Below are positions 31,946-45,300 of a stretch of DNA of 64,000 bases, piece after piece. Under the pieces are notes generated by a model. It did no database searches. It saw only the letters and a program-made list of their open reading frames with translations, and had not been told where the DNA came from. Position numbers and translations under genes: made by a program. Within the stretch, counting starts at the first letter, position 1, and each line of letters starts with the position of its first letter. Location: NCBI GenBank assembly GCA_947462335.1, contig OX381717.1, positions 21,195,166 to 21,259,165 on the forward strand, given 5' to 3'. The stretch is from Harmothoe impar (taxonomy: Eukaryota > Annelida > Polychaeta > Phyllodocida > Polynoidae).

Positions 31946-32935
31946 AAGTTCAAGTCTTCAGTTATTGAGTCCTAAATGAATAAAAGAGATACATGCTGTG
32001 ATTAGGGATCAGGCAGTTTCCAGGATATATTCATTTATTAAGGAGTACAGTGTGCTTACAAAAGGCCTCTATAATATAGCTGAGACAAGGGTCTGAAATT
32101 GGTCCAAACAACTATTTTACATTTTCAAATGGCTCTCAAATCCAAACCGCTCAACCGATTTGTATGATATTGAAACTGTCATCATCTTTTAACATGATCT
32201 ATCCATCCAACTAGTTTCCACATTTGCAATGATGATATCTGGAAATGACCTGGGATACCTAGTTATATAGGGGCTCAGAAAGGGTTGGTTTTTGGTAACA
32301 TGATCTGAAAAGGTAGGTAGGCCCGACCGGCTGATTTAGTTGTTTTCTCTTCTTTTTTTTTTCTTTTTTACTTTCCAACTTTTTAGGGCCTGATTATAGA
32401 GTTTTCGCTCTAAAATCCTGAATAATTGTCTGATTGCCCCAAATACTGTAGACACCGAGCTATACAACATACCCATGTTTTTGTCGAAATATACACTGAT
32501 ATTCTGACTCGGGCATTTTGAGCTTCCCATGAAACCATGATATTTATTTCTTGTGGATAAAACTCCTCATCGTTTTGTATAGGAACGGCGGTTCACCACA
32601 CACCGGGGGGAAATGGATGTGATGCCATCAAAATGGCTATGAACCAAATCTTTTACTCCATAGCTTGATGGAAAAATCAGCAGATCACATAAACATAAAC
32701 ATAGAGATCACTCTTATCAGTCTGAACTCCTGATTATCATGGACCTCTGTTTATTTATTCTCACTTTGCACTGTGTTTACTTGTATTAGGGATAAAGACT
32801 ACCTATACTCTTTTTCATGTCTGCCCACATAAAGAAAAGTAAAAGAATCGCCACGATATACCGTGGATTGTGTGTTTAAGCCAGGTAGAGTTGGGGCAAC
32901 AGGTGTATATAACTATGAACTACGGTCTAGATTAG
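31946..32935. other. No gene recognised
   Basis: AT-rich single-copy sequence. Confidence 0.35.
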
Positions 32936-32938
32936 CCC

Positions 32939-33559
<621 letters not shown>

Positions 33560-33819
33560 CCTTGACTCATTTCTATATACCACATGACTCTGCACTAATC
33601 CAACTGAAAATCTGTAAAAATGAAAATCCGCTAAAATACATACAGCTAGATGTTCTCGTCTGACTTATGCAGCACCTTACATATATCCATATCTGACTTT
33701 AACATACCCAGAGATTGGTTTGTGATTGGTTTGTATATATAACATGTTTACATGTTCTTTACTTCACTCATCAAACTGTGGTATAAACAAACATACAGCC
33801 CAGGCATAAACCTATGTAA

Positions 33820-33983
33820 TGTATAACTGAACCCCTGCATGCATGAAGCAAACCATCAGCGCCGCAATCATGCATCATGATAACCCTTTGGGAGTGTATC
33901 AAAAAGGGTTGCGTCACCATTGCATGCATCATGACAACACACCACATAGCACATTAAAGTAGTAAGTGGCCCTCAACGTGTTA
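33820..33983. mobile_element. M1-family MITE fragment
   Basis: ATGCATCATGATAACCCTTT, TTGCATGCATCATGACAACA and the CAACGTGTTAA end match the M1 consensus, but the element is shortened. Confidence 0.55.
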
Positions 33984-34372
33984 ATGAGGTCCTCCAGGTT
34001 TAGTTCCGCAGCCAACCACCAGGTGGCCACGGACCCTGGCTAGTGGATGAAGCTGCATCCTGTGCTATGAGTTTCTATGATTTGGATATGTCAACAGCTC
34101 TGCATATCTAACATATTCTAACAATATTAAGTGTCACTCAATATCTGTAATGTGCTCTCTAAACAATATATTATACGTGGAAACAAACACAAAATTAACT
34201 ATCCAGAGAATGAATTACTTCTATAGGTTTCCACAGTACAGTTGCCCTTTTAAGCTGGCGTTTAAGCTGCTATAATTGCCCTGCCATCTAGCGGTATAGG
34301 GCATAAACTAGCCCTGGTGGACTTCCCCATTGAGCCAAAATTCGATGAAACTTAAAGGTGTCATGTGCACAG

Positions 34373-34476
34373 GTTATCTAAGGTGGGCGGCGATGTTTCT
34401 TATCTATCACATGACAACATTACCAATATGTGGCTCAGTGGATCCCCTCTCTTACCAGTTATACACCCACGGCAAG
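34373..34476 (+). CDS. Candidate exon upstream of the LRR gene
   Basis: After TGTGCACAG, a 104-nt open stretch (LSKVGGDVSYLSHDNITNMW, then PLLPVIHPRQ) ends at CAAG|GTAAGT. Both splice sites look good. The exit phase (1) does not fit directly with the first LRR exon at 36,221 (entry phase 2), so an extra exon would be needed. It might code part of a region N-terminal to the LRRs. Weak. Confidence 0.3.
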
Positions 34477-34533
34477 GTAAGTGTCCTAACCTAAGAGTCA
34501 AGTATTTCCTACACTCTTTAGAGGGTGCACAGA

Positions 34534-34706
34534 GAAAAGAAAAGGCATAATCAGCGAGTCCAGGTTTCCTCTTGAATGACTCCCCTCTCTAGGGGAGTCC
34601 TGGTCCTTCTGTGACTCCCTTAGACAGCCTGGGCTCCCCTAGAGAGGGGAGTCATTCTGGAGGAAACCTGGACTCCTTTTTGACACTGTTTCCTTTCTCT
34701 GTGTAG
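34534..34706. mobile_element. Hairpin element, GAGTCCAGGTTTCC arms
   Basis: GAGTCCAGGTTTCCTC at 34,556 pairs with GAGGAAACCTGGACTC ending at 34,675; GACTCCCCTCTCTAGGGGAG also pairs with the inverted CTCCCCTAGAGAGGGGAGTC. Outer AGAGAAAAG and CTTTCTCTGTG extend the stem. Confidence 0.85.
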
Positions 34707-34828
34707 GCATGCTACACATAAACAAAATGAGAGCCAGTCAATGTCGCCAAAACTGCACTCACCAAGGGTCAAGCCTTGTTCCGTGCCTTTGAAGAATTAT
34801 TAGATTCCCTTCCGTTTGGCAAAGCTGC

Positions 34829-34948
34829 ACACACAGAAAAGTGAGAGTCGTTGTCGCTAAAACTACCCTCACCTGAGGGTCAGGCACTGCCTGACTCTCA
34901 GACGAGGGTAGTTTTAGCGACAACGACTCTCACTTTTCTGAGGGTGTG
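34829..34948. mobile_element. Near-perfect hairpin element
   Basis: AGAAAAGTGAGAGTCGTTGT and CGCTAAAACTACCCTC return inverted as GAGGGTAGTTTTAGCG and ACAACGACTCTCACTTTTCT, leaving a loop of about 35 bases. Such tight arms suggest a recent insertion or recent arm conversion. Confidence 0.9.
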
Positions 34949-35199
34949 GGCTATCCTTATGGAGTCTAGCACTTCTTCCTCCTGAAACGGGCAGTTCTGG
35001 ACTCTGGAAGCAGAGTTAATCCTTGTACTGGAGTCAAGCCTTGCTGAAATTGGTTGACTCTTATTTCCATTAAGTACTGCTCCTTGAAAGCGGTCATTTC
35101 ATGACACTAGCCATACTTCAACAAGAGAGTCATATTTATGTATTTTTCTTTGTTTTTCTTTGGTCTTGTAGGATTAAGAACCCTTGCATCAGTATGATA

Positions 35200-35806
35200 T
35201 AGGAATAATTCTCCAGGGCAGAATTCATGCATCATGCTGACCCTATAGGGTTGATAAACTCCCACATGGTCGACATGAGGCATAAATGCAATACTGGCGA
35301 GCATGGGCCACAACTGACACGGGGCCCTGACCTACTTACTATTAATAGAAGAAGGGTGCGTCACTCTGGGCCCAACACTGGCGACCTGTGCATGCTTCTC
35401 CATCATATTTTGCTCCGCTACTGTGCTGTGGCTATGGAGGTCAGTCCCGCAGCAAGGTTGTTGCAAGGCAGAGGGGGGACTTTGCTTAAAGGGGCTATAT
35501 CATTAGTTTAAAAATTCTTTGCAACTCCTAAATACCGGGAAAATTCTTTATTATGCCTCATGATAATTATGTCACCTTTCAATGCATTTAAATACATGTA
35601 ATTTCATTAGAATGGGATGCTCAAAGGAGATGGGGGACTTCTAGTGACGCACCCTTATTCTATATTACCCACCCAACCACCAAGACTCTGCTTGGAGATG
35701 TAGGTTCAGGCCCTTGCTGGCGAGTGACTCGCAGACAAGTACTGCATTGGTGGATCATGACAATAAAATGTTGATTTGAAGCAACACACCGCCTTAAAAG
35801 GGTTAC
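35200..35806. mobile_element. M1-family MITE, interrupted
   Basis: The left part (35,222-35,308: ATTCATGCATCATGCTGACC, GGTCGACATGAGGC) and right part (35,715-35,806: TGGCGAGTGACTCGC, then TTAAAAGGGTTA) fit one M1 copy split by about 400 bp of other sequence. Confidence 0.5.
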
Positions 35807-36220
35807 TTGTAGTGTCTACTTCTAAATTTATGCAGACTGGATGTGACATGTTCTCCTTTGTTGCATTTGTTGACGCTGCGTCTAACAGTGCATCATGACG
35901 ACAAAGATGTACAAAATAACGTGTTGCCTTTGGTAAATCGTTTTGTTATGGTTCTACTGACAGAATGTTATACCATGCTTACATTTATTGCAGCTCAAGA
36001 TGAAGATCGGAGAAATTATTGGGCAAGTCTAACACTCCATTTATCTTAATAATTCCATCGTTGCATTTTGCCTAAATAATCGCTGAAGGGATCAATTTGC
36101 ATTTTCTAAGTGACTGTAAATAAAATAATGGCCAGTGGCAAATTATAGATATGAGGCAAAATGTGGTGCAGATTTAACTGCACGTTACGTTGTTGATTAT
36201 ACATCAATTAATGTTTCCAG

Positions 36221-36304
36221 GATTGGGGATGGTACACTCAGTGTTGAAGGTCGGCAGAGAATTGGAAAGTCCTTAAAGTGGAACTCAACATTAAAGTACC
36301 TATG
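36221..36304 (+). CDS. LRR exon 1 (type A)
   Basis: Acceptor TGTTTCCAG, donor TG|GTATGT. Codes IGDGTLSVEGRQRIGKSLKW then NSTLKYLW. Leu spacing and the NSTLKYL end match the other type A repeats, but the FTDxGL part is replaced by LSVEGRQ. Confidence 0.75.
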
Positions 36305-39300
36305 GTATGTCAAACATGTTTCCATATGTCCACAGACCTGTACAGGAATAGGTCCTATACTGAAGCGGGGTTAGTATCCCTCCAAACAGAACTCAATAAT
36401 TAGCTAGTAAAGCGTGTATTTATCAGGAAAAAACACAAGCTGTGTACACAAGATAGACACAGGTGATTCTCGAGAATAGTGAATGTTCCTAGTAACATGT
36501 TCAATGGAGATGTGTATTTCCAGAGGTTTACTCTTGCAAATGACAAGAAATTCGACAGGTAGAACGATGGCATGTATTTCTCGAGTTTCACTCATTCAAA
36601 AAACAAGAAATTCCAGAAACTATGAAACAAGAAAATTGTCCAGACAATGTTCAAGAAAAGTTCTCGAAATCTCAAGTCATGACACGAATATGGCACAGGT
36701 TCCGCTTGATGTTTTGTGTGCAGGGTACAGTATAATCCTCACTTGGTTGCAGGCTGTGGAAGTGTGCCGCCACAGATGGAGTCGTTGATGCCTTGTGCAA
36801 CTTTATCGAAGGAAACAAGACCATGATCTGCCTCTCGTAAGTTCTGCATTAACCCTTTAAGGGCCACCGTTGCATGAACCATATGATTTAATCAACTTTA
36901 AGCAAACATTTAAGTTGATTTAAGATCTTCTTTGAGCAGGTATGAGCAACTTTAATCATCAGTTTCTCAGATTAGAATTTTTCAAGTTTGCCTCAAGCTG
37001 CTTGAATAAAGTCATTAACTGACTTAGATTTGTGCTTAAATCAAATAGTTCATGCAGTGTACATAGGGCTTTGATGTGCTCCTGTGCCATGATAATGAGA
37101 TACTCCGCAATGCTGCATCATATCTACAGTGGCCGACAAGGGTCACCCCCAAAGAGTACTATGAAAAAAAAGTATTTATCATGTAAAGGAGAAAAAAAAA
37201 CCTGCAAAAGTTGACAGTTGACAGCAACGATTTTCGTAGTTCACAGTTCACAGCAACTATTTTCGATGTCTAAAATTATTTTTAGAATTTCACTTTAGAG
37301 AAATTGGATTTAAAAAGAATTTCTTTCTTTTTTTACATGATTTTTTTTTCTTTTTTAGCTTAGAGTTTTGGGGTGACCCTTGTCGGCCACCGTGCATATC
37401 GACCCTATTGGATTGAATTGGAAATCGAAGCATTTTTGTGAGCTTAGCCGAGTCCCTGAACAGACAACTTTAAATCTAAGCAGCTGGACATCTATAAGCC
37501 CCCCAGTGGGCACAACTTTGAATAAAGGTTGAATCAACATTGAATCAACATTGACGACCATTTATCAACGTTGCTCAATGACCTGTGCCCATTGGGACTT
37601 GGATAAAATATTGTACTGACAAACACGAGTCATGCATGTGTTTAGGATTCTGTTTAGAATCTAAACATGTGCACTTTTTCTTTTTTTTCGCAGTGTAGTT
37701 CTATAAACAAACTAGTTGTTGAGATTACGTGATGACATTGATTTTGGTGAAACTTCTTAAGCAACAAAACTTATTCCCACAGACTGCCCAAGGCTACCTT
37801 CACTGAGTATGGGCTGACAAGGGTCCTGCAGTCTCTCACCTCCAACTCTACACTGAAAGATGTAGCGTAAGTGTTTCAGTTATCTAATTATCATTAAACT
37901 ATTCTACAAACTAGTCATATTACTGTACTCATCACACTGGAGTAGGGGTGAATATTCATGGGGTATCTTACCTTAAGAATTTCGAATCAAGCACAGAAAA
38001 GACAACCATAGACATGAGCCATACTACAAACAAAGATTTATAAACAACAATGCAACTTATCTTGGACCATGTTGCCTGAAACACACTGCATAGGTGCCAC
38101 CTAGCGACAGAATTATGAACTAGCCTGTCAAACCATGGCTGTCAGCCCAGCTGCAGTGGAAACCTGTCTGATAGGTGCCATCTAGTGAGCACTAGAGGAG
38201 ATGACCAAATAGGAACAGTACTGATTGCACTTGTGAAATATCTCATTTAGCAATTGTTGAAAACCTTTTGTTCACACACTAGGACAGGGTCTCCAGTGTT
38301 TTCTAGAGGATATATCATGCATCATGATTCATTATGTTCATTAGTTATAACAGGTTCAATAAACCTCAACACAACAAGGTGTATCAACTGCTCAAAGTTA
38401 GATAATTACCTAATTACCTGGTCTCAGAAAAAATGCAATGTACAATACTGAATGCATAGACATTCCTCTGGAACGCATCAGACACAAAGAGGAGAGTGTA
38501 TTTAATTTTGTTGTAACATTGATTGATAGCCTCATGCTGCAATATTACAGTAATTTGGATTTTCCTAAATTATGGGGAGCATTGAATAAGGCCATTCGAA
38601 TACTTAAACATAGTAAGTCTTGTATCTCAAAAGAGATTATAATAATTTGTATTGCAGGTTTTCAGGCAGCGCCGTAACAGATCAAGTCGTCGATGGATTT
38701 TTCAGTTTTGTTATGCAGAACAAGGTCATGACTCACCTCTCGTATGTTCTCTTTCAACAATCTGACGTAATATAGCAGACACCCAGTAAAATATGAGGCT
38801 CAGCTAGACGCTAGCTATGCCAAAAGGACTCTCAGATAAGGCTCAGGCATTTTAGTGAGGGTCAGGCATTGCTGAACTTAGCCAAAGAGCTCGAGAGTCT
38901 GGCCATGCTGGAGCCAGAGCCTGGCAATGCTAGATTCTTGGGAGAGACTATTTCAGCCTCCAAAAGTCCAGCATTGTCAGACTCTGGCATGAGGGTAAAG
39001 CATAGTCAGGCTCTCAAGCAATTTTGCAATAGTCCAGCCTGTAATTGAAAGAACAGCATAGCCTGACTCTCACTAAATTGGCCGTTGACCCACCTATTAT
39101 AGCCCAGCAGTGCTTGACCCTTGTATGAAAGTGCTTTTGGCGACATGGGCCGGGCTGACGCTCATGCGTGTCTCAGTGTATGCATAAGAGACATGTGTGA
39201 TTAAAAGTTCTACCTAAAATGATGACTGTAGTGTCCCCATTCACTGCACTGTTAATATTTGTTATAGGTGAGCACTTGAATATATTGTAACTAATAATCA

Positions 39301-42300
39301 TGCTTTGTATACACATGCATAAAGGATGGGCAGTGCTGTATTCACGGATCAAGGATTGTCGAAACTCCTTCAAGTTTTGGGCATGAATTCTTCACTGAAA
39401 ACTGTGATGTATGTTTGTACTTTCTCATTTAATCAGATTATTTATATTGTATTTAAAACAAAAGTGCAACATTGAAAAATTCTTTTACGATATATCTATG
39501 TTATCATCTGTATGCTCATTTCTTAGTAGTCCTATATCTAAGGCAACAATAGGTGATTTTAAAGTAGTTCTCACAATCCGACTGAAAAAGTAAGCTTGTC
39601 TCCAGACTCTTCAAAGTGACTGTCATAAGATAAACCAGTTAAAAATAGTAACCTGATAGGCTAGACAACTTTTGACTGGTTTATTTTATGACAGTCACTT
39701 AGACGAGTCTGGAGACAAGTTTACTTTTTTCAGTGGACCCTATCACTCCCTTCAGTAATCATAGCTCAGGAACACGATTAGAAATAAAGGTTGCGGTTAG
39801 TTTATCAATATTTCCATTTAGAAAGCACCATAGGTGTAACAATTTTATCAGGCAAAAATAGGCCCAGAGCTTGCACCATTCAGACCAATAAAAGTAAAAC
39901 ATGTTTATCGTTAGATCGCAAGCATAAAATGGCCTTAGATGCAAAGTCGGGACCTAAAATCGAGATCTAAATCATGTCATGTAGCCTAATGATATAACTT
40001 TGAAACTTCTATCTTGCACTCTATTAGGTTTAGCTGAGCTTGGAGTATCAAAAACATACATGGAATATAATTGGTTTGAGATGGATTAAATTCAAGATTT
40101 GTGGGAAGAGCAGCGATTTGAGGGCAAAATCGTGTGTAATAGCCTCAGCTGAAACCTACGGAAGCTGTCCAAGGGTCACCCAAAGAAGAAAGCACTTCAA
40201 AAATGTCTTTTTCAACCCTTTCTGACCCAATATCTTTGAATTTCATAGAAATTATTATTTGTTTTCAATGAAACACTAATGAAATTGTATTGAGAGTATC
40301 CCATCATTATTATATACCAAATAAAATAGTGTGACATGACAAAAAGGAAAAACTGGCAATAATCAAAAAAAAATCTTAAAAGATGTTACCATGGCAACCA
40401 ATTTGTTTATATGAAGAAAAGTTTTCATAAATCCAAAATTTTCATTAAATTCCATTCTTGCTCAAACTGTGATGTTAACCCTTTAGGGATCAAATTGATG
40501 TTTCTTTTTTGACATTCTCCATGAGATTCCCTTTCATAATCTGTATTACTTGTCATTGTAACATAAATATTTACTTATTGACAGCTTGCCAAACATACCT
40601 GATATTTCCGCAAAACTGCAGGAAAAAGAGGAAAATTTAAACTAGTTTATTGCCATGGTTACCATTTGGAACATTAAAAGCACACTCATCTAGAACATCA
40701 TATCAAATACAGGATGACAATATCTTGAATTTAGTACCAAACATACAATGACTTCTCAATGTTTTTTAAACACTGCAACATTTTCAAAATTGCATGTTAA
40801 CCCCCTGATTTTGGTCCCTGAGTCAGGTATCTATGTGCAAATCGTGCACTATTGTGTGGAAAGGGTTAAGAACTTGCATATAAACGATGCACAAGTGTAA
40901 AAAATAAATAAAGGTTTAAGTAGTTCTTTTGGGGTGACCCTCGTCGGCCAATGTTGGCAGTTGACAGCAAGAATATGTGGTTGACAGCAAAAAAAATCAT
41001 TTTATATAGAAATTATTTTATATTGGCTTCTGTAGTAACCCACTGCATTGTTGTTTTCAGCCTCATCGCGTGCCCTCTGACGGACGGAGTCATAGACGTC
41101 TTCTGTGAGTTCCTTCAACACAATCACACCTTGAGGCTCCTACAGTGAGTGCACCCAGAAAAACATGAGAGTCAGCTGGATGCTAGCTACCGTATTTCCT
41201 CATGTATAAGCCCGGGCTTATACAAGCACTAAGTGAAAAATTGACCAGGCTTATACACGGGGCAGGCTTATACATGAGGCGGGCTTATATTCCTATACCC
41301 GGAGAAACACTCTGGCACTTTCTCATTTTCCCCAGAATTATCTGCTATTTACGTACATTTATTCCAATATTTCCAATAGTTTTCTTCTTAGTATTGGATT
41401 TTTTTTTTTTTGATAAGTGTAGGCATAGAAGAAATGAATGAGAGTTACCTGGCCGAAAGAATTATGTGAATACCCCATGTAGAAGTACAATTATTGCATA
41501 AAATATGTTTTCTATTGACTGCACATTGCAACCCCCGGGCTTATACTCGGGGCAGGCTTATACAACACTAAGTTACATTTTACCCAGGCTTATACACGGG
41601 GCAGGCTTATACTCGGGGCCCGGCTTATACACGGGGGAAATATGGTATGTCGTCAAAAGGACTCCTACAAGAGTATGGCATCTTAGTGAAGGTCAGACAC
41701 TCAAAGAGCTCGGGAGTCTGGCCATGCTGGACTCTGCCAAGAGTCTCTTTCAGCCTCCTAGAGTCCAGCATCGTCAGACAATATTTGCTAAAGTCCAGCC
41801 TGTTATTGAAGATACAGCATAGCCTGATCCTCACTAAAATGGCCCTTGACCCATCTATGCTAGTCCAGCAGTGCCTGACCCTGGTATAAGAGTGCTATTG
41901 GTGACATGGGCTAATGCTTATGTTTGCCTCAGTGGGGTTAATTAACCGGCATCATGCCTTTATGCATCATGCTTTCGTCATCATGATGCATACATGTGGC
42001 CCTGGCGAGTAACTCCCCAGTACTACATTCAAGCCTTATACCGACCCTACATAGTTGAGACACTGCCGAAGGGTCGGCATGATGCACTAATGCAGGACTG
42101 CCGAGGTACTCGCCAGGCCTGCATTGGTGCATCATGACGACAAATTCACATTTTAGCTACATGCGTCGTTAAAGGATTTATTGAGGTTATATTCTGTATG
42201 ACATATCTGATACTATGATATTCCCAAGAATACTAACTATTGTCAGTTATGGTCATAGTAATATAGTTGAGTCAAGAAGGAACTACCTTTTGGCTATAGT

Positions 42301-45300
42301 CAGCTGATAGGTAGTCAGTGAGCGTCAAAGACTAAGTGCATGATTTATTGACAATTCTTCTAGTTTTAGCTGTAAGCCCTTCTTAAATTCGGCCTCAAAA
42401 CTACCCAGAAATTTACTCGTGGACCATTACCGTGACTGCAGGACAGTGGACGAGACTCACAGATGATAAAATTGACTATAAGATAGCTCCAAAATTCCTA
42501 AAATAAGAGCTGTTTTCAAAATTGGATAAAACTTCCAAGGGTCAACCCTGTATTACTATAGACGGTTGAGTAGCCTAGAATACGTTACTCTCTATGATGA
42601 ATTTATAGGAACTCCATATACCGTATATTATTCTAATAGTGATCTAGTAAACCACAAATTGAACCTCTTTTTCTCCACACTAAAATTGCATTATATGGGT
42701 AAGAAAAAATTCTCTGAAATCATAATAATCCAAGACCATGATAACCACTTGCAAGGGAAAATCAAACAATGAAAACCCCAGTTTTTATTTCTCCTCTTAT
42801 ACATGGTTACAGGATGAACAAAGCTGTGTTCAGTGATGCAGGCATGTCCCGACTCCTGCAGGCCTTGAGCTCACATTCCTCACTAGAATCCATAAGGTGA
42901 GTGAAATCCTGTATTATGGGCATTCTTCTCATTAAAATCATTTATCTTAGAGGAGTGATCATCTGTTAACAAAAAGGGGTAGTTGGTTTAGGGGGGCAAA
43001 TGAATTTCAACCCCTTGACGGGGGAAGTGATCACCTGTATTCAGCGAAATAGATCGCGTGTAACTATGCTTCAATATAGGCTCCATATGAAATTGCAGCG
43101 CTCCCCCCCCCCCGTGTCAAAAACATTAACATTCCTTAAGTAACATACCAAAGAAATTTGTTCCTTGTAGTGTATTAGAGCAAGTCCCCCAATAAAAGTA
43201 CACCTCTACATTTGGGTCAATTTTCAGACTCTTAGCAAGCAAATATATTTCAGATTTTGATTCAAATTAAACTTGCACGATGACTAAAAAGTTGTTCCAA
43301 AATATCTGTAACTGTGCTCTAATTACATGGAATACGGTAATTCAATGCAGAAACACTTCATTTCAGAATCTACAACAGTCCTATAACAGACAGAGTCATC
43401 GAGCCAATGGTAAAATTTATTCGACAAAATCCAATGGTGCGACACTTCAGGTGTGTACTGTTTCTCAATAGCCAACTACTGGCTATTTCTCGCTAACTTG
43501 GGCCAATGCATTTGTCTCTGGCTGGGTACCGTCTCTGACCAGGTGCCGTCTCTGACCAGGTGTCAGAAAAGGGTTGTTTAAAAAAATTATACTCATAAAT
43601 ATAAAAGGATTTGTAAAAACCTTATGGTGGTTGTTATATAATTATAATTATAATCAGCCTCCTGCTGTTGGTATTTTGACCTTATCATGCCAAACTGGTC
43701 AGAGACGGCACCTAGTCAGATACGGCACCTGGGCAGAGACGGCACCTGCCCAGAGACGGCACCTGGTCAGAGACAAAAACATTAGCCTAAGTGCGTGAGA
43801 CACAGCCCACTATAAGTTTACCAGTTTAACATTTTATTTACCAATGGCAGCATATTTATGTCACTTTGATTGATTTCATAATGCATAAATAAAGAAGCAA
43901 TGGGTAGATCTTTATAGCTCTAGTTTGTATGACAATCAAAACAGAGAGTGCATGTATATTCATCAACCTAAACCACACTTGGTCGGGAAAACAAAAATAT
44001 GTCTGTATGATGTGTACAAAAGGTGTCAAAACCATCAAGAAGGTTAGTGGTGGTATAAGTCAGATATGGTTACAGGTGAATAGCTGCATATAAGTGTTAT
44101 AATCCTTGCACAATGGTAACTATCCGTGGCTAGCACCTTGGACAATTACCCTGTCCTTGGCTTATAACTCTTATACAGCAAGTCACTTGTGCCATATCTA
44201 ATACGTATTAAAATCATGATGGGTTGTAATGTGTATGAGGTTGGCATTGAAGGGTAGTCAGAGAGGATAGTATGATGCTGCAAAGCATCATGTTGAATTT
44301 CCGTCATGATGCATTCATGATGTACTAGCACAGCGCCAGTGAAGCGTGGTGCTACCGTCATGCATTGCCAACTTTATGGGAGTGTATCAGCCCATAGGGT
44401 CGGCATGATGCATGAATGCAGCATTGTCGAGTTACATACAAAGACTACATTCATGCATGAACAACGAAAGGGCATCATGCTGCCCTTAAACCCGCAGGTC
44501 TCGGTACCCCTCCACCGACAGTCAGGGCGCAGTCGGGACAGGTACTCAGCCCTATTTATAGGAGAGCTGGGGCTTTAAAGGGTTAAGGGGCGATGATTGC
44601 AGCTTAATAATTGTGGCACGAACTGCAAAAAGGGACCTCAGTGCAGGGTGAATTAAGGTCCCTTTTCCCTGTTCATGTAACAATTATTGACATTTCTATA
44701 ATTACATTTTCGTAGCCTGGATGTGGTTGACTACACAGATGCACACCTGCTGACACTTTTCCGGACCCTGGGACAGAACCCAACATTCACCAGTATCATG
44801 TAAGCCAACATGAAACATTTGTAATTCTAGTACAACAATTATCTATTTGGATATTTGATACCCTTCAATTACCATACTTATCTAGTATGGAATTCATCTT
44901 TGATTTATTTTATTATATATGTATTCAGTTGAACCCAAGAAAAAATACATAGACTACATTATGTCTCGATAATTCATTGGTGCTTTTCGATTTTGTGTTT
45001 GTTATTTGCATAGGGATGTATTCGACTTATGTCGATTGGCAGTGATTCTGCCATCAGATAAAAGTTTACAAATCTTAAACTTATAGGCGAATCTTGTATG
45101 ACTGACAGTATCACAGCCGATTAAGTCTGTGGAACACTTCCTATAGGGAGTATTCCACTGATGGAATCGGCTGTGATTTTGTCCGTCGGGCGAGATTCAT
45201 CCATAAGTTTAACACTATAGACTTTTATCGGATGACAAAATCTCGGCCGACCGCTTATACGATACAGATTTTAAGTTTGCTTCCATCCCCTTTGCCACAC

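Noticed and set aside
35843..36049. Frame just before LRR exon 1 as the N-terminal exon
   Set aside because: It overlaps sequence with MITE-like CATCATGACGACAAAG text and lacks a good donor (GTCTAA only).
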